A DNA stretch of 64,000 nucleotides from Baylisascaris procyonis (lineage: Eukaryota > Nematoda > Chromadorea > Rhabditida > Ascarididae): assembly GCA_037389465.1 (NCBI GenBank), contig JAZARR010000221.1, positions 1,466,501 through 1,530,500 on the forward strand, in the 5' to 3' direction. Below the pieces are notes generated by a model. That model worked only from the letters and a program-made list of their open reading frames with translations. It made no database searches and was not told the origin of the DNA. Both the position numbers and the translations under genes were made by a program. This document shows positions 21,901 to 30,510 of the stretch, one piece after another. Position 1 is the first letter of the stretch, and each line of letters starts with the position of its first letter.

Positions 21901-24866
21901 TTCGGACGGAGCTTATTGATCTTCTCTCGCTCAATATTTAACTTAAATTCGCTGACCGGTGAATTTTTCATTGGTGTGTCTCTATGTAGCAGCAGTCCCA
22001 ATTCTTTCAGTAAGATGGAGCAAAATTGTAAGCAGCATAGTAGTCGCGTTGTTCAGTGGTTTGACTTGCCTCACTTCGAATCCGTCATAAGTATGTATTA
22101 CACTCCAGGGAGTCTAACTTTATCTTATACCCCTCTCAGCGGCAATTCTTCGATCCTGACTGATTGAAGTTCGGTGAAAATCTGTGTTACGGAAGCCATG
22201 TTAAGAAATGCAGACCTCTGTATGAAAAGATCCCGGATTAATTAAGGCATCTCATTCTTCCTGAAGTATCGCTGAGTCTTCTGGAATGCATCACTAGTTT
22301 CGATTGCTGCGAACACCGTTTCAGTGGATCACCTCAGGTATATACATGAGAAATATGGGTGATATGAATTACCTGAGGGTGGCATGAAGCTGCACTTCCG
22401 CATGACGTTAACGGTTTTCGTCGTTGTGTTCATATGAAAATAGAGCGACGATACTTGACTGTATGCGAAGACTGGCCATAACATAACCATAACGAGTACC
22501 ATGGAAGCAGTCACCTGAGCTACAGCTAGCTGTAAATGGATATCAATTAGCAAATGCTCTCTGCATTCGTCGGCAGCAAAAATCGCATCATGTGATGACC
22601 GCAGATGCATCCACTGCTTTCAAAAAAAGTTTGATGAAAGCTTCAACATTGTGCAACAATATTTTTTGTGGAGATTTCCATAAAATTTTCTGAAAGCCCA
22701 TAGCAATCACCTCTGAAAAGTTTCATAAACCTTTCAAGAGTTCACCTCAATATCTCAAGAGTTTACCTCGGAATAAAACGATATGGGAATGCGTGTCAAA
22801 ACAAATGAAGCAAAGAACGAATTACTATCATAATAAAGCAGCGTCACTTAATAAGTGTAAAATTAAAGCTCAAATCCCCTGAGACGAGTAAATGAATCAT
22901 TGGTGGATGATTTTCGATCGCACGTGTACTGAATAATAAAAGCAACAACCTTCTACAGAACAATTATTGCGTCATGGTCGTAAACGATCAAAGGTAATTT
23001 CATTAACTCGAAGACATACTAACCAATTTCCACCTAATAATTCAACCGCTGTTTTTTCTATACACAGCGATTTGTTGGGGTTGAGCTTTTACATACAGTT
23101 TTCGGGGATGAAATTTCGAAATATAGGCGTTAAGAAGCGTATGAAAGGCTTTTGCCCTTCCTTTTGCAAATAACAGCTTGAAGCAGATAAGTCGTCGAAA
23201 ACAATATGAGTATCATTGGATAGTATGGTAATGACAATTTTGGCGAAATTAGAACGTACCACACTATATAGTGTTGGTAATATTTGAAAGCAAAGGATGC
23301 TTATGCAATGAGATACCTTTAAACTAGCTGCCACTTTGCGCTTCTTTGGTCCAAGGCATACGGTCATGTAGCATGTTCGGCTCATAAGAACAACAACCAC
23401 TGGTGCAACAAATTTGTTCATTGCTTCGAAGACTAGATAGGCGACACATGCGAATGTACTAAACTTCCACGTTCCGAGTACGATTTCTGATATAAGAAAT
23501 ACCATACCTGCAAAATGGATATATTTCGAAGTGGTCCTTCCACTTTTCTTATTGAAAATATATGATATAAAATCTGATGCCATGCCATATTTCACACTAG
23601 TCCATCAACTTCAAAAAGCGCTATAGACATTTAAAGTGCCAAAAATTTGCATACGCTTCGCACTGATTGAATTCTCACCTTACACAGGTTCGCTCATGGC
23701 AAAATGAATTCTTGTATAGAAGGTTCATAGAAGTGTTTAGTAACTTTGAAATATTAAGGCAATATTTTATCTTTTGTTGATAACTAATGAAAATAGTTGA
23801 CCAAATGAGCAAGATGAAAGTGCAAATATCATGCGAGACTTTTTAGAACGTTTTTCCATTTGATTATATAATGAAAATTGGTAAAGATTCGTTACATCAT
23901 TGCTCATTGCAAATCACTTCACCATTAACAGCGAACAACAACCGATGAATACTTAAGCATTCTGAAAGATGGTTAGAAGGTGATATGCATCTTAAAATCA
24001 CCTTAAACAAGTGGTTATGAACGAGTCGTTTTGTCATTATGAATGAATGTTTTCTCATTCAGCAGAGCTTCTAACCCTCCGATCTGTAGGACATTCATTT
24101 TGAGTTTCAAGTGCAGGAATTACTACAGAGATAGGAAGTGACTAATACAAGTAGCTGTGTGATTCTTGATAAGGACATATCTAAACAAGTATTGCTTTGC
24201 GTGAATCAAATGCGGCCATATGATACAACTTTCAAGACTACCACTGAGCACTCAAAAATTTTGGATCAACTTTATTTCATACTATATAGAAAATCTGAAA
24301 GCTTATCAACTATTTTCGTCTATAGTTCCTTTCGTCTTCCTTAAAGTATAAAGAGTCTGCTAAGAGCGTAGAATTTCAATATACAGATGACAGAAATGAA
24401 AACTTGCATATAGCAGAGATGAAAAATTGCATAGAGAAAGAGCGGAAGGGAATTAGAGCTCAATTTTTTCCTTTTATTTTTCAGAAAATAGTGGATAAAG
24501 TAAATTTCTTTCGGTAAAACTTATGACCGTGCTGGAGTTGCACTGCATTATACTGAAAAAAGATGTTATTAGCAATAAGAAAACGAACAAACCAGTCATA
24601 ATCATAAGATCGGTGATGCATAACGTCATAATATAAAATAAAATACTCCTTGGTACTTTCACATTAGCTGAGCAGAGCAGTGGTGCAACCATATAGAGCA
24701 CCCAAAAGTTAACTGCGAATCCCACCGCATTAACTCCAATATATGCAAACGCCACATACCGTCTGTAGCCCTATAAACTTTTTTGACTGCTTACGCACTT
24801 CTCATTATTCGCATCTCTAGTATTTGCATCAGGAAAGCACATTATTGGTAGCGGTCGATCATTCAT
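18748..24866 (-). CDS. Rhodopsin-family (class A) seven-transmembrane receptor, 8-exon gene model
   Basis: Minus-strand gene built from eight exons: 24866-24795, 24770-24554, 23507-23317, 22529-22373, 21683-21551, 20394-20264, 19574-19397 and 18919-18748. All introns are GT..AG, all phases match, and the sum is about 416 residues plus a stop. That is normal length for a class A receptor. Order: short extracellular N-terminus, TM1 and TM2, TM3 with the conserved Cys and a preceding Trp, TM4 with LWP, an extracellular loop 2 Cys, TM5 with its Pro, TM6 with CWSPYW, TM7, and a basic then Trp-rich tail ending IAVIV, which could bind a PDZ domain. Such receptors sit in the plasma membrane and signal through G proteins. 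A peptide ligand is likely from general look only. DRY is replaced by SRT and NPxxY by YPAIF, so coupling may be unusual. The exact subfamily is not recognised. The least certain part is the first exon and its 24-nt intron. Confidence 0.9.
19397..19574 (-). CDS. Receptor exon 7: TM7 and helix 8 region
   Basis: Acceptor CTTGTAG, phase 1, and donor CAG/GTAAGC, phase 2. TM7 is ASYFIHLLPYVSCSAYPAIF. The usual NPxxY position reads YPAIF, with Pro kept but Asn and Tyr changed. A polar, basic helix-8-like stretch follows (MNRGIKMAHEQF, then NNKRRVKS). Confidence 0.92.
20264..20394 (-). CDS. Receptor exon 6: end of loop 3 and TM6
   Basis: Acceptor AATTTGCAG, phase 2, and donor ACTG/GTAAGT, phase 1. 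The sequence SNDAAMRKV leads into TM6, with VSCWSPYW matching the CWxP toggle-switch motif, followed by a short extracellular loop 3 (HKFIHGMSRT). Confidence 0.93.
20490..20710. repeat. GC-rich unexplained segment inside receptor intron 5
   Basis: About 220 bp, clearly more GC-rich than the AT-rich intron around it, with blocks such as GCCAAGGCCGGACAGTCC and GGGTGCCCCTAAAGATTAAG. No frame on either strand looks like protein. A short interspersed repeat inserted in the intron is likely but unproven. Confidence 0.4.
21551..21683 (-). CDS. Receptor exon 5: TM5 and intracellular loop 3
   Basis: Acceptor TTTTTATAG, phase 1. It encodes TM5 with SYAIPLGGMLYWY (Pro 5.50, Tyr near 5.58), then a basic loop 3 containing FLKKRAENSL and a Ser run. 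Two donors keep the same phase: GTATGT at 21610 and GTCTTT at 21550. The longer form was chosen because it gives a normal TM5 end and a normal-length loop 3 before TM6. The short form would leave almost no loop. The shorter splice could still exist as an isoform. Confidence 0.8.
22373..22529 (-). CDS. Receptor exon 4: TM4 and extracellular loop 2
   Basis: Acceptor CATTTACAG, phase 0, with LAVAQVTASMV following directly on the basic loop. TM4 carries MLWPVFAY with the conserved Trp 4.50. Loop 2 has NVMRKCSFMP, supplying the second disulfide Cys, and an N-glycosylation-type NTT sequence. Donor CAG/GTAATT, phase 1. Confidence 0.9.
23317..23507 (-). CDS. Receptor exon 3: extracellular loop 1, TM3, intracellular loop 2
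   Basis: Acceptor TTTTGCAG and donor AAAG/GTATCT. It contains LGTWKF then FAC, the Trp and disulfide Cys that precede TM3. The TM3 core is EAMNKFVAP, and the end is LMSRTCYMTVC, the position of DRYxxVC in class A receptors. The Arg is kept but Asp becomes Ser and Tyr becomes Thr. Loop 2 is basic (GPKKRK). The exon ends in phase 0. Confidence 0.92.
24554..24770 (-). CDS. Receptor exon 2: TM1 and TM2
   Basis: It opens after TTATAG with GYRRYVAF. TM1 contains VNFWVLYMV (Asn 1.50) and TM2 contains LCITDLMIM (Asp 2.50), followed by a very hydrophobic stretch. The exon ends after the first base of a Ser codon before GTATAA (phase 1). This donor was preferred over later GT sites because the following exon begins in phase 1 and the joined sequence runs smoothly into extracellular loop 1. 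Confidence 0.88.
24795..24866 (-). CDS. Receptor exon 1: start codon and extracellular N-terminus
   Basis: The ATG at 24866-24864 follows an in-frame stop (TGA) 11 codons upstream, so it is a natural start. It gives 24 residues beginning MNDRPLPIMCF and ending NNEKC, hydrophilic with two cysteines, as expected for an extracellular N-terminus. The exon ends in phase 0 before GTAAGC, a good donor. The next exon's acceptor (TTATAG) is also phase 0. The intervening 24 nt contain an in-frame TAG, so simple read-through is not possible. Another upstream exon spliced to the same acceptor is the alternative. Confidence 0.5.
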
Positions 24867-25562
24867 AACTGTGTTTGAAGATGGCGGAAAATTTGTTCAT
24901 CTGCTATATCCAGGCAGAAATCTCGCCCGCCCCATCGAGAACTAATCTCAATCTTGTAGAGTTATACATTTGATAAGTGCTCTCCACCAGTTCAAATGAA
25001 CAATTTTCTTGGAAAGTCTCGAGTTTTGCAATTTCTTCTCGAATCTATGCAGTGATTTGAACTAGAGATCTTTTGAAAGAAAGGTCAGTGAAATGAAAAA
25101 AGTACCGTCTGTCGCGAAGATACGCGAGTGAGTTAGTGGGCTGCTGCACACAGTAAATCAAACTGTGTCTCAACGCAGTAACTCAAAGAACGATCTAAGT
25201 TGACCTCTGGCTGTAGCGACTATATCGTCTTCTAATGCGGCGTTGCGGTCGTGTGTAAGCGCGTGTGAGTGTAGCGGGTTCGCGTTAATTGTCAGCACTT
25301 TCTCTTTTATCGTTTTTTTTTCTGAATTTAAACTTGATTCTCATGGTTACTTGTTGATTGCCTCAAAGATTTGCGATCTCGTCACTAGTTTTGACGTTTT
25401 TGCTTTCGCCTTGGCATTGCTTTCGCCTTCATACCTCTTTCGTTAGCTCATCACCAAAAATCACCGCATTTGGCTCAGATCACGTTTTATGATGGGTTTG
25501 TATTCGTCTTTCGATTATATCGCGTTTTTACGTTGTTTCTTAAGTATAGCAAGGTTTAATTA
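24867..25562. other. Upstream region of the receptor gene
   Basis: It should hold the receptor promoter if the first exon is right. No TATA box or other motif could be assigned with confidence. Confidence 0.45.
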
Positions 25563-26039
25563 CCCAAGTTTGAGGTGTCGGGCGATTCGCAGAGGGGAAA
25601 GGTTTCCCCCGAGCCTTGTGAACAAACTTGGGACGGGCCAACCAGGAGGTTGGTAGAGACAAGCGCCAAAAAGACGGAAAGGGCGCAAGCGGACGAGCCC
25701 TCGTCAAACCAAGCCAGTTTCTTTGTTGAAACCAATTATAGTTCGTTCGCTGTTGAAGTTTTCGAGTAGCTAAGAGCCCGGCAGAGAAGCCCGCAAGCCC
25801 GAAGGAAGAACCACAGCGCGGGAGAAACGAATTGCGGTGAACAGAGTCAACCGCACGAGTTAGGCGGTGGTACATTGATACATTGATAACCAGGTGTCGG
25901 CACGAAAGCAATCGCCCGACACCTCGTTTCTCTTGTGGTTTGTATCGCGCTTCATCGTATCGGGCCCTGAGACAGCTGACAATAGGTGCCACAATCTAAA
26001 GCTGCATTATCCCGCTCATACGGTGCATTATCCCGCTCA
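25563..26039. mobile_element. GC-rich, hairpin-rich repeat-like island (possible MITE)
   Basis: Much more GC-rich than its flanks. AGGTGTCGGGCGATT at 25573-25587 recurs inverted at 25910-25924, as terminal inverted repeats of a 352-bp element would. Extra structure: CCCAAGTTTG/CAAACTTGGG pairing (25563-25572 with 25623-25632), the inner palindrome GGGGAAAGGTTTCCCC (25594-25609), and AGGTGTCGG/CCGACACCT at the right end (25892-25900 with 25916-25924). Just outside is a direct repeat TGCATTATCCCGCTCA (26003 and 26024). A long minus-strand open frame crosses it but looks like a by-product of GC content. A structured RNA or 5' control region is the alternative. Confidence 0.5.
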
Positions 26040-28953
26040 AGTTGCCCAACCTGCCTCGAATCAAAGTTTTTGCCTTCGATTGTCCTTGTCTCGTTTATTG
26101 TTTTTATATTGTCGATTTTGTGACAGGCCTATGCAGCTTGTTGGTTTTACTCCACGTGCATCGTGACCTTAACTCTGTTGATCTCTTTTCTAATAAACCG
26201 TCGATCTCTTCGTTTTCTTTTCTGTCGTCTATATACGACCGTCAACTTCGTTTTGTTCACGATACCATTATTATAAACTTCTAGAATTCTTTGTTCTTTA
26301 AAAATTCATTCGTATATATTTCAAACTTCCTCTTTATGTAATGCCCTTTTTGTTCATGAACTGGAGATAGACGTATACAGACACAGCAAGAATAAAATTC
26401 TATTTTTAGAAAAAAATCGCAAACCATTTATGAAAAAATATCTCACTTCACACCAATATTCTCTAAAAATTCTTCACTGAATTATTAAAAGTATGAATCG
26501 TCGAAACTGTTAATTGCCATGCCATGCAACTAACGAAAGTTATTTGTGCCCACAGAGTAATAATCTTTCAACTGATTGACAAAGTCGCCTAATAAAATCA
26601 AAAGTTTACTGCGGTATAAAGCTAAGTAGATGTTACCTGGATGTGGAATCGGATGCATCTAGACTGCCTATAGCTAGATGGAACATCTTTATGAGTATCA
26701 TTAGTAGACATCTGCCTCCATTATGGCTATATTTATTTTATTATTATAGGTTCCCTCACTTTCACCAATCCTTAATGTCTGTTGCACGCTCAAATTATTG
26801 TCGAAAAAGCAAGACTCATCCACTGCTACATAATGGCCCATTAAACATTAAAAAGACGCATTGTTAATGCATCAAAGAGAACCTTTCGCACATGTCCTTA
26901 TTAAGCACTTCTCGATACTTTCATCTCGAAATTGTACTGCAGCTTCGTTCTGGCTATGGATGTACACATGCTTACGTGTGCGAACTGGAAAGGGGAGTAG
27001 GGGCGGGGGGGGGGGAGTCGGCGGGCTGTGTCTGTTATTTCAGCCCGGAAGTCATTAAGATTAGAGTTACGAAGTTTAGTAAACATTATGAACGTCTAGA
27101 AAACCCCTGTACTAGCATTGGCTTTGATGCTTCGAAAGTCGTCATAGATAATTAAAGGAGAAGAAAAATTGCGCATATTTCAAACTAACAGGATTTCTAT
27201 TTCCAATAAGTCGAACCATGAAACAAAACCTATGTTAGCGATGGAATCAATTTAAGAAACTGAAGTGTTGTTTTTGTGTATTTTATTTTTTGTTGCTGAG
27301 TTATGAAATAGGTAGGCCATTCGAGCGCAAAGCAAAAAGTGCATATCGTGCCAACTTGCGTATCGTAACCAACAACTCTTTTATTGCACGTTTCCGCACT
27401 TGTTTAGTATTGCTTTGAGGCAGTCGTCCAAAATGAATCGCCAATTTTTGAACACAGAGTTGTGGCAAGTGGAAAACATACCTTAGAAAGTTGACATGAT
27501 GAACGCATTTTCATTCTTTGCTGCTCTGATGAAGGGTTCCCAGTATTCAAAAATTAGGAAAAAGTTGAATGAGTAAGGTTGTTAAGACATCACCCGAGTG
27601 TAGAAAGGCGAAATCAAAAAATTCCTTGTCGCATTCGACTGATTTCATAACAGATTTCACTTGCAAGCTCCTTGCGCTTACGAAATTTGGTAAGCATAAT
27701 GAACGCCATTGAAACCCCTATAGTAGCAATCACTTTGATACTTCGAAAGGCGTCACGGATAACTGAAGGCGAAAAAAATTACGCATATTTCATACTGATG
27801 GGATTTCTATTTCGAATAAATCAAGACCGAAAGTTTTTGGCATCGAAAATTCATGAAAATTGCAACGAAGTTGAGAATAAGGCATTGTCGTACGGCTATG
27901 ATTTCACTCAAGAAAGTTGGCATCCTTAGTTTTTATAGTTTATTAGTTGAAAATGCTAAAAATACGAGCGAATGTAGGTTACAATCTACTAAAGCAACAT
28001 GTAGGGCGGCCAAGACTACAGACTTGCAACTACAAAGCAAACAGACATATTACATGCATTTGCAAAAAATGCCTTCATCAGATGGGTTTTGCAAGAGTTG
28101 CAAAATTGTGCACAAAAATAACTACTTTTCGTTGGCACTCGCCTCGTTTTTGCCCCTCCTTCCCTCCATTGTCTTTTGTGATATATGCACTTCGTAAAAT
28201 GACTTTGCACTTTATGAAATAACAATGCATTTGCTTAAGTTATCCAGAAAAAGAACCATCAATCAACATCTGCACTCTCATTATTATGCAAACTGCAGAT
28301 AGTATGCAAGTATGTGATGTGGCCATCGCAACTCCATAATTTCAGTATGTCCCATAAACAAACATAAATATATCCCCACCACGAGGGTTTTGCTCAAAAA
28401 ATGTTCTTTCCATCAATTGAGAGCACAAGAAACAAAAAAGGAAAGTAATTCTTTATGCTACGATTCGAAGAGACGCCGAAAATGAGTCACAGCATGACTT
28501 AAATAGTTTGACAAATGTTTCACTGCGTAACTATCACAAAAGATAAAGGATGGCGTGGTGCGGAAGACAAAAACTATGTAGGCATGAACAATGAGAGAAA
28601 GCAAAACGTTTGCAAAGTTGTAATTCGGGACGTTGAGAGGAAAGAAAAAGCGAGCAAATAAATAAAAAGTAAATAGAAAGCTATGCCTTTTTCGCTCTTC
28701 AAAGGCTTTGCCTTCTGGAGGTTCCCCGCTTCAATCGAGTTCTCTTACTTGCCTTTCTGCTGAAATTAAGATCAGAATATTTGCTCTAACCTAAAACTTT
28801 ACTGCTTGGCTGCTAACCTTTGGCAGTTAGTTGCAGTTTGTATGAACATTCGAAAATGAAGTTCTTGGAAGATTTCATTCTTTGATTTGGAGTGAAGAAA
28901 ATCGTTGATGAGAAATTCGAAAGAGATTTTCTGAAAAGTTGCTAAAATACTAC
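26040..28953. other. Spacer with diverged duplication
   Basis: Contains a poly-G run (27003-27016, within a GGGGCGGGGG context) and the direct repeat pair at 27.06 and 27.67 kb. No supported exon. Confidence 0.5.
27057..27835 (+). repeat. Diverged direct repeat pair
   Basis: Sequence at about 27057-27220 recurs at about 27672-27830 with many differences. Shared landmarks are ACGAAGTTTAGTAA versus ACGAAATTTGGTAA, then CTTCGAAAG, then GGATTTCTATTTC. It is an old segmental duplication or a repeat family. Confidence 0.65.
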
Positions 28954-29069
28954 CTGAAATAGAACTTGGTACTCGAGGTGTTCGTAGTCTTCGAGTTCTT
29001 TCTCGAAATCCATCATTACCCCTGTCATTCCCGCCAACGTCCACAGTGCACCTCGGACTGAATAGACAC
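28954..29069 (-). CDS. Candidate internal exon, unknown protein
   Basis: Both splice signals are good: acceptor TTGCTTTTAG (exon starts phase 1) and donor TTTCAG/GTAGTA (phase 0). The 38 codons read VYSVRGALWTLAGMTG, a hydrophobic helix, then an acidic stretch DFEKELEDYEHLEYQ. This could be a membrane segment followed by a cytoplasmic helix. No family is recognised and no partner exon was secured. Confidence 0.45.
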
Positions 29070-29433
29070 CTAAAAGCAAATGCACAGTGAGAATTTTGCA
29101 CCAAATGGAATGTAGGAACTCTAATGAGTTCAAGTAAAAAGCTATCAACAGTCGTTATGTGCTAAAAGGTTACATAATAGATTACTGTCGCGTTGATTTC
29201 CCAAAGTAACAATAAATATTTGCAAACAAGTATGAAGTCACTGAATTCGTTAAGCTGGAAAAAGAGGTATTGGAAAGTGGAGAAGATCAGTGCGCATAGA
29301 AATATAGAATTAGTTAGCGACAGAGAGTAGTAGGCAATGCTATCTCTTTAGCATCGCAAGTTTTCCATCTTGCTCATATTTAACTAAGCCGTTGATGATT
29401 TAACTAACCTGTTAAGTGCACTGTTGATTATTT

Positions 29434-29462
29434 GAACGAACGAACGAACGAACGAACGAACG
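29434..29462. repeat. (GAAC)n tetranucleotide repeat, LINE 3' tail
   Basis: About seven units of GAAC (GTTC on the minus strand) directly abut the 3' end of the LINE fragment, just after its AATAAA-like signal. Their position marks them as the element's replicated tail. Confidence 0.85.
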
Positions 29463-30510
29463 GCTTTATTGAGAAATAAAGAGACATACATAGTATGTAA
29501 AGAGTTGCATTGACGATAATGACAAAGGCTTCTGAGCAAATGAAAACACCGATCACAAAAGAAAGTTGAGACAAGAGGAAGATCAGAAGTGAACATATTC
29601 AAGCAGCGTCACTGAAGTAACACTGGCAACATGGCCAAGGCAAGACGAAGCATTCATTAGTCACATAAGGGCTGGCCATCTGCGCCCCTCAAGGACGATA
29701 AGTCGAATTGGGATAACCTTAATTTAAAACCATCGAGGTTTCTAGCTTCAACAATGTCAGGTGGTAGTTGATTCCATAGTCTGATGACTCGAAAGGAAAA
29801 CGAATTTAGTAGACCCGTTTTGGCCGAAAACTTGCGTTGTAATTGAAAACGATGAAATCTGGAACGTGTGTTGAAGCGGGTGTATGCAAACACGTTCTCG
29901 AACGGAATATCGCAGCACCCTTTCACTATCTTAAAGCATAGTGAAGGCCAAATTCAATTCTGCGGTATTTCAAACTTTTTAGGCCAAAAATCCGCAGTCG
30001 TTCAGGGTAGGAGGGAATGAGAGAGTTTGGAAAGGCCTTACGAAAGGCGGATTTTGTGTATCGCCTTTGCACATTTTCAATAATGTCAGCGTCCTTGTGA
30101 GCATATGGTGACCATATCTGGGTACAATATTCAAGAAGAGGGCGACAATAGACAATAAAAGCAAGTCTGTAATGTTCGATGCACGGATGTTCCAGTGAGC
30201 GTAGTATACAGTTGGCTACTCGTGAGGCTTTTCTGGCTGTTACGGTACAGTGAAAAGTCCATTTTAAGTTCGAACTAATATATATCCCAAGGTCCCTGAT
30301 TACGTTTTGGTCGCAAAGCTTGTTCCCGTTTAAACGCAGGGGACACTCATGTTGAGAGTTTATATGGAAGAGGCTACTTTTTTCTTCTGATATACGCAAC
30401 TGCCATGTTTCCGACCAGCGTTCTAGATATATAAGATCCTTCTGGAGTTCGTGAAAATCTGCAGCAAGATTGTTGAGTGAGCGATAAATCTTAAGGTCGT
30501 CCTTTTTTAG
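29463..30510 (-). mobile_element. 5'-truncated non-LTR retrotransposon (CR1/Jockey-like LINE), reverse transcriptase C-terminus
   Basis: Minus-strand fragment of LINE reverse transcriptase. It opens at the catalytic YADD box, of which only DDLKIYRS survives at the truncation point. The thumb and post-RT motifs follow: LERWSETW, DLGIYISSNLKW, YCRPLLEYCTQIWSP, IENVQRRYTK and VIRLWNQLPPDIVEA. The coding part runs 30510-29657 and is broken by one single-base frameshift near 29930. The 3' end has AATAAAG and then a GTTC tandem tail, typical of CR1-like elements that end in short repeats instead of poly(A). The endonuclease and the first half of the RT are absent, so the copy is dead. The exact clade is inferred. 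Confidence 0.85.
29657..30510 (-). pseudogene. LINE reverse transcriptase fragment, frameshifted
   Basis: Two overlapping open frames carry one protein: the upstream part ends FGLHYALR at about 29928, and the downstream part resumes with KIVKGCCDIPFENVF. A one-base shift restores continuity. There is no start codon of its own. The last residues before the stop are GADGQPLCD. In an intact element this enzyme copies the RNA at the nicked target; here the catalytic palm is mostly missing. Confidence 0.8.

Noticed and set aside
25540..25992. 150-codon minus-strand open frame in the GC-rich island
   Set aside because: It spans inverted repeats and hairpins, and its composition follows GC content. 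No splice or homology support.
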